Origin: Ignavibacteria bacterium | Lineage (GTDB): Bacteria; Bacteroidota; Ignavibacteria; Tepidaquicellales; Tepidaquicellaceae | Length of the DNA stretch: 64,000 nt | Direction: 5' to 3' | Assembly: GCA_016709315.1 (NCBI GenBank) | Contig: JADJMZ010000004.1 | Location: 243,094-307,093 of the forward strand | Shown here: positions 18,904-27,630 of the stretch, in pieces | How positions within the stretch are numbered: the first letter of the stretch is position 1 | Layout of the letters: each line of letters begins with the position of its first letter | Notes under the pieces: model-generated | Database searches by the model: none | What the model saw: the letters and a program-made list of their open reading frames with translations, nothing else | Told to the model about the DNA's origin: nothing | Made by a program: the position numbers and the translations under genes

Positions 18904-19464
18904 GTGAATACTTTAAAAGAAATTTTTTACATATCGAATTTAATATCTCTGTTAAGAATATTCTTGCTGATTCCTGTAAGTTATCTTTTACTCAGCGACT
19001 TTACCGCGCAAAATACACTAATAATTATTTTAGTTCTATGTATGTATTTATCAGATCTTCTTGACGGATATCTGGCAAGAAAATTAGGTCAGGTGTCTGA
19101 GCTTGGGAAGATCATTGATCCGCTTGCAGATAAAATTTCCGTGATTGTAATTTCCCTTATACTTTTATATCTGGACAAAATTCCATTATGGTTTGTATCA
19201 GTAGTTGTCATCAGAGATTTGCTGATTTTTAGCTTCGGAATTTATCTTGATAAAAAGAAAGATATACGGCTTATGTCAAATTATCCGGGAAAGATAGCTG
19301 TTTTCAGCATTGGTGTTATTATATTATTTGCTGTAATCAATAACTCTTATTTACTTAAGTTGAATTATTATCTCTACTTTGTTTCACTTATTCTGATTTT
19401 CTATTCGTCATATTTATATTTTAAAAGATTTAAAAAATCACTTGATTATAATAATGAACTATAA
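18904..19464 (+). CDS. pgsA: CDP-alcohol phosphatidyltransferase, PgsA-like
   Basis: A 186-residue membrane protein with the CDP-alcohol phosphotransferase motif 'DLLDGYLARKLGQVSELGK' followed by 'DPLADK'. Its size and 'NLISLLRIFLLIP' N-terminus fit phosphatidylglycerophosphate synthase, the first step to phosphatidylglycerol. Cardiolipin-synthase-type paralogues look similar, so the exact substrate is moderately sure. The start is GTG at 18904. The 3' end overlaps the HU gene by 11 bases. Confidence 0.85.
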   Translation: MNTLKEIFYISNLISLLRIFLLIPVSYLLLSDFTAQNTLIIILVLCMYLSDLLDGYLARKLGQVSELGKIIDPLADKISVIVISLILLYLDKIPLWFVSVVVIRDLLIFSFGIYLDKKKDIRLMSNYPGKIAVFSIGVIILFAVINNSYLLKLNYYLYFVSLILIFYSSYLYFKRFKKSLDYNNEL

Positions 19465-19798
19465 AAAACGAGTAAAGACATATACACGGAAAGATATTGA
19501 AGAAATAATTGAATCAAAACTTACAGGCAAACAGCTTACTCAAAAAATTATTACAGATACTTTTTTTGAATCTTTACGTGAACTTCTGATGAAAGCCGAT
19601 CCGGTAGCACGCATTGAAATTAGAGAATTCGGCGTCTTTGAAGTTAAGGAAACTAAACCTAAACCCAAAGCAAGAAATATCAAGACCGGTGAGTTTGTGT
19701 ATGTTCCGGGAAGAAGGAAAATGCATTTTAAACCGGGTAAAATACTCAAGCAATTTCTCAAAGAAGAATATAAAAAAGAAATAAATAATGACGGTTAA
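19454..19798 (+). CDS. HU-family DNA-binding protein
   Basis: A 114-residue protein from ATG at 19454; a TTG at 19442 gives four more residues but is less likely. The HU/IHF fold is seen in the helical first half and the beta arm 'RIEIREFGVFEVKETKPKPKA' region, then 'GRKMHFKPGK'. The basic N- and C-terminal tails are slightly longer than in E. coli HU. It should bend and compact DNA. It overlaps pgsA (11 bases) and ruvX (11 bases), so the three are likely translated together. Confidence 0.9.
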   Translation: MNYKKRVKTYTRKDIEEIIESKLTGKQLTQKIITDTFFESLRELLMKADPVARIEIREFGVFEVKETKPKPKARNIKTGEFVYVPGRRKMHFKPGKILKQFLKEEYKKEINNDG

Positions 19799-20243
19799 TT
19801 CAAAATTACTTGCGCTGGATTTCGGAGAAAAGAGAATAGGTATTGCTGTGTCAGATGAAAACAAAAAATATTCCTTTGCACGAGATTACATGCAGAACGA
19901 CAAGGATTTCCTTCCGGGTATATTTAGACTGATCAGAGAAGAAAACATTTCAAGGATAATTATTGGATATCCTCTGAACTTTAAATCAGAAAAGACTATT
20001 CAAACTGAAAAGACAGAAGCATTCAGAAAAATTCTTGAAGATTATCTTTTCAAAAACTCTTACACAGCCGATATTGTTTTTTTTGATGAAAGACTTACAA
20101 GCAAGATCGCAGAATCAGGTTTACTTAATTCAGGAATGAAAAAAAAGAAGAGACAGGAGAAAGGTATTGTTGACAGTATGTCGGCGCAGATTATTCTTCA
20201 GGATTATATTGATAAATTAAAAAACCAGGAAGATAGAATTTAA
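19788..20243 (+). CDS. ruvX: RuvX/YqgF RNase H-fold protein
   Basis: A 151-residue protein of the YqgF family. Motifs are 'LALDFGEKRIGIAVSD' with the first acidic residue, 'IIIGYPLNF', and 'FFDERLTS' with a second acidic site, then 'DSMSAQIILQDY'. YqgF is linked to 16S rRNA 5'-end processing and has Holliday-junction-resolvase relatives; the in vivo substrate here is inferred. It overlaps the HU gene upstream and is followed immediately by the AlbA_2 protein gene. Confidence 0.92.
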   Translation: MTVNSKLLALDFGEKRIGIAVSDENKKYSFARDYMQNDKDFLPGIFRLIREENISRIIIGYPLNFKSEKTIQTEKTEAFRKILEDYLFKNSYTADIVFFDERLTSKIAESGLLNSGMKKKKRQEKGIVDSMSAQIILQDYIDKLKNQEDRI

Positions 20244-20885
20244 ATGTATTTAGTAGAACTTAATGAAATGATCGAAGGCGGTGAAAACGACATTGTAGAG
20301 TTTAAAAGAAAATTTTCTTCACCGGAAAAAATTGCAAAAGAGATGATTGCTTTTGCCAATTCAAAAGGTGGAAGTATTTTATTCGGTATTGATGATGATA
20401 AAAGCATTGTCGGAGTTGAAAGCGAAAAAGGCGAACTTGAACTCATAACAACTGCTGCAAAATTTTACTGCGAACCAGAGATCGAATTCCAAACTGACAT
20501 TGTACTTCTTAAAAGGAAGGATATTGTAATAGTAAATATTGAAGAAAGCAAAAAGAAACCTCACAGATTAGTGAAGAATAATGAATCGGATGATGTAAAG
20601 GTTTATGTTCGTCTGAATGACAAGAGTGTACTTGCATCTAAAGAAACGATCAAGATACTAAGGAACTCAAATCATGATTCGCCTCCCGTTAAAGTCTCTA
20701 TCGGTATGATAGAGAAATCACTTTTCGAATATCTGCAGCTAAATGAAAAGATAACTGTTAAGGGATTTAAAAAACTTGTTAACATTTCAGAACGCAGGGC
20801 AAGCAGAACTCTTGTTAATCTTGTAAAAGCCAAAGTTATCCGCCATCATTTGTTCGGCAATGAAGAATTTTTTACTCTGATTTAA
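20244..20885 (+). CDS. AlbA_2 (Schlafen-like) domain protein with winged helix
   Basis: A 213-residue protein. The first 130 residues form an AlbA_2 domain, the putative nucleic-acid-binding module once called divergent AAA-4. It has 'VEFKRKF', 'EMIAFANSKGGSILFGIDD' and 'ESKKKPHRL'. The last 60 residues look like a winged helix ('SLFEYLQ', 'GFKKLVNISERRASRTL'). Proteins of this make-up are thought to be DNA-binding regulators, but no target is known. ATG follows the ruvX stop directly. Confidence 0.8.
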   Translation: MYLVELNEMIEGGENDIVEFKRKFSSPEKIAKEMIAFANSKGGSILFGIDDDKSIVGVESEKGELELITTAAKFYCEPEIEFQTDIVLLKRKDIVIVNIEESKKKPHRLVKNNESDDVKVYVRLNDKSVLASKETIKILRNSNHDSPPVKVSIGMIEKSLFEYLQLNEKITVKGFKKLVNISERRASRTLVNLVKAKVIRHHLFGNEEFFTLI

Positions 20886-20932
20886 CCATTAAATAATAAT
20901 CAACTCACGCCACTTTAAAAAACAAATTAAAT

Positions 20933-21832
20933 TTATTTTATGAGTTCCAGTTTTTTTGTATCTGTAAATTCTCCTGCTTCGCCTGTTGCCGTCATCTTAT
21001 AAAAATAAACTCCGCTTGCTAAATTGCTTCCGTTAAAAGTTAAAGAGTATTTTCCTTTTTGATAAAAACCATTGACAAGAATGGAAACTTCTTTTCCCGT
21101 AATATCATAAATCCTGATAATGACATCAGAATTCTGAGGAATAGAAAACGAAATATCCGTTGAAGGATTGAACGGATTCGGAAAGTTCTGATTCAGTTCG
21201 AATGATGAAACATCTGTTCCGCCATATCCTTTTCCAGTCAGAGCAAAGTAATCGATCCATACATTATCCGAAGATGATCCCGTAGGACCTGCATTCAGGA
21301 GATAATAATTTACTGCGAAGTAAATGTTTTTTCCCTTAAATTCAGAAAGATCATATGACTTCTTATGCCAGCTTCCCGCAGGTCCGTCAACTTTAAAATA
21401 ATCTTTTAAAATAAAACTTCCTGTTTCGTTGTCTGTTTCGGAAATATAAATTTTAAGAGAATCCTTAAATACTTTATCAATAGCACCGCACCAGAATGAT
21501 ATACTGTCATTTTCCTGAATGTTGTACAGCTTTGGAGTAATAATCCAGTCATCCGTGACATTTTTTGAATTGGCATTTTCAAAATTTAATTTAAGGAAGT
21601 AATTCCCTTTGTACGCATTCTGCTGAGCCAGTTTGAAAAATTCAAATGGGGAAAAGAAAGTCACAGTTCCGTCGCTGCTGTCCCTGTTAACTATTCTCCA
21701 TCCTTTAGATACAATATCTTCTGATTCAAAGGTCTCTTCCCATTTTATTCTTTGAGAATAGGAATCATGAATAAACGGAAAAAGAAATATTACAATCAGA
21801 ATAACTTTTAATTTATTAATATTTATGAGCAT
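20933..21832 (-). CDS. Secreted choice-of-anchor-like protein with T9SS sorting domain
   Basis: A 299-residue protein with a signal peptide (residues 1-26). A central jelly-roll-like region (about 30-200) has 'DDWIITPKLY' and 'SSDNVWIDYFAL', as in cleaved-adhesin/choice-of-anchor domains. A type A T9SS sorting domain follows from about 212 ('NQNFPNPFNPSTDISF'). It probably acts as a surface-bound or secreted carbohydrate/protein-binding module. Its start overlaps the end of the upstream phosphoesterase gene by 10 bases, so the two are translationally linked. Confidence 0.8.
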   Translation of the reverse strand: MLININKLKVILIVIFLFPFIHDSYSQRIKWEETFESEDIVSKGWRIVNRDSSDGTVTFFSPFEFFKLAQQNAYKGNYFLKLNFENANSKNVTDDWIITPKLYNIQENDSISFWCGAIDKVFKDSLKIYISETDNETGSFILKDYFKVDGPAGSWHKKSYDLSEFKGKNIYFAVNYYLLNAGPTGSSSDNVWIDYFALTGKGYGGTDVSSFELNQNFPNPFNPSTDISFSIPQNSDVIIRIYDITGKEVSILVNGFYQKGKYSLTFNGSNLASGVYFYKMTATGEAGEFTDTKKLELIK

Positions 21833-23463
21833 AAAAATGATACTTTCAAAATTTTTAATAATTCAGTTAATAAAGACATTCCGTCCTTAACGGTTTTTAC
21901 GCTTTCAGGAAGATTGCCGTTGCCGTAAGCGTGAGCATAAGCAATACCGATAATGTCACGCTGAAATTCCGTCAGATTTTTATTCAGGAAAAATTCTTTG
22001 TCTCCCTGAACGCTGTCCTGCCTCGGAGTAATTTCAGGATAAGTATCAAGCTGACGCATCTGGGTTAAGTTGAATATATTACTCAGATCAGGCGAATTGA
22101 GATCTCTTCGCGTAAGATTACCGAGTCCCCATTTATTTGACATTGTTTTGATGACAGAAGTATGGGTAAGACTCTGATTGATAACTGTTCCTTTCTTAAT
22201 GTAAGGAGAAACTATGACTGTCGGAACTCTCACGCCAAGTCTTTTAAAATCAAAACCCATTTCTCCCGGCGGCTGCGGATCATAAGGCGCAACTGCGACT
22301 GGCGGCTGCACATGATCATAAGTCCCTCCTGCTTCGTCATAAGTAATGATGAATAAAGTGTTCATCCAGTTATTACCTGTAGGGCTTTCAGATTGCTTGA
22401 TAATATTATAAACTTTATTTATCAGAATTTCTCCCGGCACGACGCTTGAAGGAAAAATACTCCATCTGTCTTCGCCAATAAGCGGTGAAGGCGGATGCTC
22501 GTCATTATGAGCAAAAATAAGTCGTGGCTCGATAAAAGTATATTGAGGCAGTTCTCCTCTAAGACAGTCTTCCTGAAAATGTTCAAAGCTGCAGACATTT
22601 GTCGGAGCATATGGTCTTAGTGTGGAAAAATGAATCATCAGTGACATTGGCAAAATGTCTCTGTGATCAAAATAAATTTTCCAGGTTTTATTGTGTTTTG
22701 CCAGCCGCTGAAAAATTGTTTCCTGAGTATTTTGAATCCATTGCGGGTAAGGAGAATTACTTACGAATCCGGCCGAAGCGCCGCTGTTAAAGAATGATCT
22801 GTTGCAGAAAGTCTGACTAGGAACTGAGCAGTGCCAGTGATCGCAAACCGCGAACTCCTTTGCAAGTGTGCTTATTACAGGCACTACCTGAGGAGGAAAA
22901 CAGCTCATGATTATTTTGTACTCAAAATAATCCGGCATCCTTCCCTGCGTTGCTCTGAAATTATTTATGTAATCCTCCAAAAAACCCTTCATAGGATAAA
23001 CCTCAGGCAAAGTATCCGGAAGATTAAATGGAGCTGTCATATATTCGGAAGTTTTAAACCTGTTTGAATCAGGAATTACCGTTCCGAAAAATGATGTATT
23101 AATGTGCGGAAACTCTTCTCCCGGATCTGGATTTGGATTGTTCATTATCGAATCTTTGTAAACCGGTATGCTCCCGACAAAAGATGAATCTGCATAAGGA
23201 GGGATCGGATTGGACAAATTTCTGTATGCAACGCCTTCGAACTGCTGTCCGTCAGGCGGCGGATTGTCAGGTGTGTACAGATATCCGAGTACATTATCGA
23301 ATGAACGGTTCTCCATCATAAGTACGACAATATATTCGAACTTATCCAGATTATTTACAACTTCTTTATTTTTAAGAATGGATGGAAATGAAGATCCGAG
23401 AGTTCCAAGTGCAACAGAAGAACCTGCAATCTTCAGAAAGTCTCTACGAGAAAATTTACTCAT
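21823..23463 (-). CDS. Tat-exported phosphoesterase (phospholipase C/acid phosphatase family)
   Basis: A 546-residue protein with a twin-arginine signal 'SRRDFLKIAG' at residues 4-13. The body belongs to the alkaline-phosphatase-like phosphoesterase family (PF04185) of non-haemolytic phospholipases C and AcpA-like phosphatases. Visible motifs are 'IVVLMMENRSFDN' (metal and nucleophile region), 'FNRRSFFNSG'-like 'FCNRSFFNSG', 'NDEHPPSP', 'ITYDEAGGTYDHVQPP' and 'VSPYIKKG...THTSVI'. It folds before export, so cofactor metals are loaded in the cytoplasm. Substrate class (phospholipid or phosphomonoester) is open. The downstream T9SS protein overlaps it. Confidence 0.9.
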   Translation of the reverse strand: MSKFSRRDFLKIAGSSVALGTLGSSFPSILKNKEVVNNLDKFEYIVVLMMENRSFDNVLGYLYTPDNPPPDGQQFEGVAYRNLSNPIPPYADSSFVGSIPVYKDSIMNNPNPDPGEEFPHINTSFFGTVIPDSNRFKTSEYMTAPFNLPDTLPEVYPMKGFLEDYINNFRATQGRMPDYFEYKIIMSCFPPQVVPVISTLAKEFAVCDHWHCSVPSQTFCNRSFFNSGASAGFVSNSPYPQWIQNTQETIFQRLAKHNKTWKIYFDHRDILPMSLMIHFSTLRPYAPTNVCSFEHFQEDCLRGELPQYTFIEPRLIFAHNDEHPPSPLIGEDRWSIFPSSVVPGEILINKVYNIIKQSESPTGNNWMNTLFIITYDEAGGTYDHVQPPVAVAPYDPQPPGEMGFDFKRLGVRVPTVIVSPYIKKGTVINQSLTHTSVIKTMSNKWGLGNLTRRDLNSPDLSNIFNLTQMRQLDTYPEITPRQDSVQGDKEFFLNKNLTEFQRDIIGIAYAHAYGNGNLPESVKTVKDGMSLLTELLKILKVSFLCS

Positions 23464-23607
23464 GTAATTTTTTTTTACAACATAAGAAAATCAGATTTTA
23501 AAAAAAAGTATTGAAATTATGAGTTTGAAGGATTTGCCGGAAACATTTTCAGCAGCTTGTTTACAAATCTCCGTGATTTGCTGCGCAGAAGATATATGAC
23601 CTGATAG

Positions 23608-24066
23608 TTATTTATTTTCTATAACATAATCCCTCCGCTTCTGCTTTTCTTTTTTCGGATGTTTAACATATTCAACGAGTTTTTTTGTACGGTCATATTC
23701 TTCCACATATTCAATATGTCCTTCTATTGTTTTCTTTATTCTTTCTTTAAACTTATTCAGTGCTTCATCCGTCACATTATTTTTATTCAGCGAATTAGCT
23801 TTTTCATAAACAATATACCACACTACATTATCTTCAAGATTTATAATTGGATTCAGCCAGGTTGCATTTCCCTTCTCATCATCAGGATAATCCCATGGCT
23901 GCATTTTTTCCTTTTTCCTGAGATACTTAAAACATAACGCCGCAAGGTCATCATCTTTCCTGATTCTCACACTGTATTCCCTGCACCGGTTGTACATAAA
24001 ATCGCGGTTGATTCGTTTCAGGAAAACGCCGAACTCTTTTTCGAGATTGTACTTAACTTTTTTCAT
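23608..24066 (-). CDS. Hypothetical protein, 152 aa
   Basis: I do not recognise this protein. It is 152 residues, soluble, very rich in Lys, Glu and Arg, and mostly helical. It has an acidic-aromatic middle ('MQPWDYPDDEKGNATW') and a basic tail ('HPKKEKQKRRDYV'). No signal peptide or membrane segment is seen. ATG at 24066 is preceded by an AT-rich leader. It stands alone, with 144 bp to the phosphoesterase gene downstream and 221 bp to rmuC upstream, both on the same strand. Confidence 0.6.
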   Translation of the reverse strand: MKKVKYNLEKEFGVFLKRINRDFMYNRCREYSVRIRKDDDLAALCFKYLRKKEKMQPWDYPDDEKGNATWLNPIINLEDNVVWYIVYEKANSLNKNNVTDEALNKFKERIKKTIEGHIEYVEEYDRTKKLVEYVKHPKKEKQKRRDYVIENK

Positions 24067-24287
24067 GTTCTTTTTAATTTTAATTTAGCAGTTAAATTTA
24101 TTTTAACTCTCCGCTAATATTATTTTTAAAAATGATTGATTATTCAGGAATGAAAACGTGTACAGTTTTTTGACATATACTAATTCTTTAATGCTGAACT
24201 TGGTCTATGCAGGGATTTAAGCTTAAGATGATTGCGATCAATACATATCATGAAAATCAGTTTAATTTTACTCATTAATCTTTAATT

Positions 24288-25796
24288 TCAAACTCCCGCT
24301 TCCGACTCTTCTTCACTGTCTGTTTCAAGAAGAATCTTAGTTTCAGGTGCCGGTAATTCTTCAAATGATTTCAGCTTTGCATTTATTTTTTTTGTCCTTG
24401 AGCCTACGAGTTCATCAATATCTTCGCTTGCTTTATTTATTTTCTCCTGAGCTTTTTTCAGAACTTCCCCGAATTTACCGAACTCGGTTTTAACTGCGCT
24501 CAGAGTTTTCTTTATCTCGCCGCTTCTCTGCTCCAGCGCCATAGTCCTGTAACCGAATGAAATTGTAGAAAGAATTGCCGACAAAGTTGTAGGTCCTGTA
24601 AGAATTATCTGATACTCTCTTTGAAGATATTCCATCAGTGCAGGTCTGCGAACTGCTTCAGCATACAATCCTTCAATTGGTAAAAACAATAAACCTATCT
24701 CTGTAGTATCAGGCGGGTTAATATATTTTTCATGAATATCCTTTGCTGCTTTCCTTATCGCATTTTCTAAAGACTTGCCTGCCCTGTCTGCGGCTGCCTG
24801 ATCATTTGCGTCATAAGCTGCAAGCAGAGTGTAATAATCCTCGATCGGAAATTTTGAATCAATCGGCATAAGCAGAATCTTATTGTCCTGATTATGCTGA
24901 GGAATCTTTATTGCGAATTCAACTCTGTTGTTTGTTCCCTTTTTTGTAGTATAGTTTATCTCATACTGTTCCGGCGCAAGCAATTGTTCCAGAATATTTG
25001 ACAACTGTAATTCACCGAGCAAACCCCGGGTTTTTACATTGCTCAATACTTTCTTCAGATCACCGACACCTAAAGCTAATTGCTGCATTTCTCCCAGTCC
25101 CTTGTGAACAGTTTCTAATCTTTCGCTGACCAGATTGAAAGATTGTGTTAACCTTGTTTCTAAAGTTTTTTCCAGCTTCTCGTCAACAGTTTTTCTCATC
25201 TCTTCCAGTTTTATCTCGTTGCTGTCCTGCAATGACTTCACTGAACTCTCTAATGTAGACTTTATCTCACTAAGCTTTTCACTACTCGCAGTATTCTGGG
25301 TTTTCATATTCTCTCCAAATTCAGCAAACTGTTCTTTGAGTCTGTCTCTGTAATCTTTCAGAGCATCATTGAGTTCTTTTTTAAATGAATCAAGATTCAA
25401 TTTCAATTCAGACCTGCTTTCTCTGTTCCCGCTGTCTATGCGTGTCTGGAATGTCAGTAATTTATCTTCAGTAGTTTTGCGGATGAATTCCAGTTTTTCT
25501 TCGTTGGACTTTGTAAGTATGCCCAACTGTTCAGAAAATGTTTGAGTGAATTTATTCAGCTGATCCCCTATTTCAGACCGAAGTCCCTTGGAAGTGTCTG
25601 CATTTTCCTTTCTGTTAACAACAAATTCATCCTTCAGATTTTTTTCGGTATCCTTCAGATTTAAACTAATGTTGCCAATTGAATTTTTAATTTCACCAAG
25701 CGCATTGTTATCAACTTTTCTTGCCGCTTTTACAGTGAGAAAGATATTGATGATTATAAGAATGAAAAGAACTCCCAGAATGATGTATAAAAGCAT
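24288..25796 (-). CDS. rmuC: RmuC-family DNA recombination protein
   Basis: A 502-residue protein. It has one N-terminal membrane segment (residues 2-21), a long coiled coil (about 25-215), and the RmuC nuclease-like core (about 235-440). That core includes 'GLLGELQLSNILEQLL', 'IPIDSKFPIEDY' like 'MPIDSKFPIEDYY', and 'LLFLPIEGLYAEA'. The RmuC core is related to restriction-endonuclease folds and limits inversions at short inverted repeats in E. coli. The acidic C-terminal tail is typical. It is preceded by an intergenic hairpin at 25929-25950. Confidence 0.92.
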   Translation of the reverse strand: MLLYIILGVLFILIIINIFLTVKAARKVDNNALGEIKNSIGNISLNLKDTEKNLKDEFVVNRKENADTSKGLRSEIGDQLNKFTQTFSEQLGILTKSNEEKLEFIRKTTEDKLLTFQTRIDSGNRESRSELKLNLDSFKKELNDALKDYRDRLKEQFAEFGENMKTQNTASSEKLSEIKSTLESSVKSLQDSNEIKLEEMRKTVDEKLEKTLETRLTQSFNLVSERLETVHKGLGEMQQLALGVGDLKKVLSNVKTRGLLGELQLSNILEQLLAPEQYEINYTTKKGTNNRVEFAIKIPQHNQDNKILLMPIDSKFPIEDYYTLLAAYDANDQAAADRAGKSLENAIRKAAKDIHEKYINPPDTTEIGLLFLPIEGLYAEAVRRPALMEYLQREYQIILTGPTTLSAILSTISFGYRTMALEQRSGEIKKTLSAVKTEFGKFGEVLKKAQEKINKASEDIDELVGSRTKKINAKLKSFEELPAPETKILLETDSEEESEAGV

Positions 25797-25928
25797 TATT
25801 GATTTTTATTAATTTTAATAAACAAACTATATCTTTTAATGTGTAATGAAATATCCGGTAATGAAATGAGTCTCAGGTATTTCCTATTAACTTGTTTCAA
25901 ATTCTGTTTTTATACCAAATAATAAATT

Positions 25929-25950
25929 GCCGTTGGCTTTAGCCAACGGC
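25929..25950. repeat. Perfect palindromic hairpin
   Basis: GCCGTTGGC (25929-25937) and GCCAACGGC (25942-25950) form a perfect 9-bp stem with loop TTTA. No T run follows. Fragments of the same sequence ('GGCAGTTCC', 'CAACGGCAG') recur in the next 30 bases. It resembles a REP-type intergenic element more than a terminator. Confidence 0.6.
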
Positions 25951-26078
25951 AGTTCCGGCAGTTCCAACGGCAGTTAAATCATTTGGAAAACTTTTCAGCA
26001 ATCATTCATTACTGCTCATTCAGCAATGCAAACTTGTTTCAGCAAATGAAATAATTTGATAAAAATTATTATAACTTT

Positions 26079-27074
26079 TTATTGCAGCAGTATCATCTTT
26101 TTCGTTTCAACAAAATTTCCCGCTTCTAATCTGTAAAAATAAACTCCGCTGGACAATCTGCTCCCGTTAAACTCTGCTTCATAACTTCCCGCAGAAAGTT
26201 TTTCATTTACAAGTGTTTTAACTTCTTTTCCAAGAGCATCAAAAACAATTAATTTTACGTCAGAGGTTTGACCTGAAATGTTTGACAGGATTTCAAATTT
26301 TATTTTTGTAACGGGATTAAACGGATTCGGATAATTCTGATGTAGTGAGTAAACATCCGGAACAGCGTTGGAAACATTAATAACTCCTGTAACTCCGGTA
26401 AAGTCGTCTAAGCTTCTTGGCAGAAGCTGATAACCTCCAAAGAACGGAGCAGAGAATTTAAACTGTGAGCATTCCGCAGTAAGATTAAATGGAAAAGCGT
26501 GAATCGGCTGATTTGCAATATTGGTAGTTGCATAAATTCTTATATCACAGGAATCGTTTCCGGCGATTAGTCTGTAATTTGTTCCTGAACCAGATACACT
26601 CCATGTTATAACATCTGCTCCTGAAAAATTATGCACTGCTGTTACATTGACGATCTTTACCAGCATTCCTTCATAAACTTCCCCGTTATTTTTGATCTGA
26701 GTTGTGGTTGCTATGACAGGAGTTACTATTTTTCCGGTATCAAGTATAGTTACTGAAGTGACCGGAGTTAACTCCGTAAGACCTGAATATTGAGTTACCA
26801 CGCCCGTAACTTCAATACTGTCACCTCTTTTAACGCGGTTGCAAATTGCAGTATCGTAGCCTACCAACCCTGCTGTTCTTGACTGAAAATAAACTAATAC
26901 ACCGCCAAATTCCCTGAATGTTGTGACGACGCCGCGTGTTGTTATGGACTGATTTAAAAGAAGAGGTACTCCGCTTGTGTCCTGAACCCTTATTGAATCA
27001 ACAGGTATCCATTGTGAAAATGCCGTTGATGTTAAAATAATTAAATAAGTAAAAAGCTGTAATAAATTTTTCAT
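26079..27074 (-). CDS. Secreted OB-fold-like protein with T9SS sorting domain
   Basis: A 331-residue protein with signal peptide 1-20 ('LTSTAFSQW'). Residues 25-225 are beta-rich with the pattern of the OB-fold region seen in secreted nucleases and DUF5689-type proteins: 'TTRGVVTT', 'GDSIEVTGVVTQYSGLTELTP', 'EGMLVKIVNVTAV'. The C-terminal T9SS domain starts near 245 ('NYPNPFNPVTKIKF'). No nuclease catalytic domain is attached, so only a binding role can be suggested. It stands alone between the 25.9-kb palindrome and a 556-bp divergent spacer. Confidence 0.75.
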   Translation of the reverse strand: MKNLLQLFTYLIILTSTAFSQWIPVDSIRVQDTSGVPLLLNQSITTRGVVTTFREFGGVLVYFQSRTAGLVGYDTAICNRVKRGDSIEVTGVVTQYSGLTELTPVTSVTILDTGKIVTPVIATTTQIKNNGEVYEGMLVKIVNVTAVHNFSGADVITWSVSGSGTNYRLIAGNDSCDIRIYATTNIANQPIHAFPFNLTAECSQFKFSAPFFGGYQLLPRSLDDFTGVTGVINVSNAVPDVYSLHQNYPNPFNPVTKIKFEILSNISGQTSDVKLIVFDALGKEVKTLVNEKLSAGSYEAEFNGSRLSSGVYFYRLEAGNFVETKKMILLQ

Positions 27075-27630
27075 TTTTGTGTTGTTTAATATTTACAAAA
27101 TATTTCTTTAAGAAATTTGCACTTTGATTATTAACTTATTATTTACAAAGTATATCTTTTTCATTACATCTTAAACTTACTTTGGAATACCAGTTAAGTA
27201 AAAGTTTTTAAATATTCTTAATTATCAAACAGAATAAAAATTCATTTGCTGTAAATCCTGTATCCTTCCATATCGAATTCCTGATTCATAAAGCGAAAGC
27301 AATTTACATTTAATCAATGATCAGACAATTGTAAATTGTTATACTTTAAGTTCTCACTTTTAATCACGAAGCAGCAAAAATGAATACTCCGGCTTTTATG
27401 ATTTTATTTTTTACAATTCTTATTTTTTAACTTTCAACTTTGCTTATTTAATTTAAAAAAATTTATAAAAGCATTTTAAATCAAATCTTAATTATATAAA
27501 AATATAGAATCCCAAATTTCATTTTATGTAATTATATTTTTTACCGGCAAATTTATCATCCCTGCTAATAAAGAAAGAGTTGTTATGAAAGGAGAGAATT
27601 TTATTAATCTTAAATCTCAAAATTATTAAT
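27075..27630. other. Divergent intergenic region, 556 bp
   Basis: A very AT-rich spacer between two divergent secreted-protein genes, so it must carry both promoters; I cannot place them with confidence. An inverted repeat CAATTTACA (27300-27308) / TGTAAATTG (27330-27338) is seen. A 13-codon ATG frame (27585-27626) ends two bases before the start of the BNR gene and includes an AGGAGA stretch; it is probably not a gene. Confidence 0.5.
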
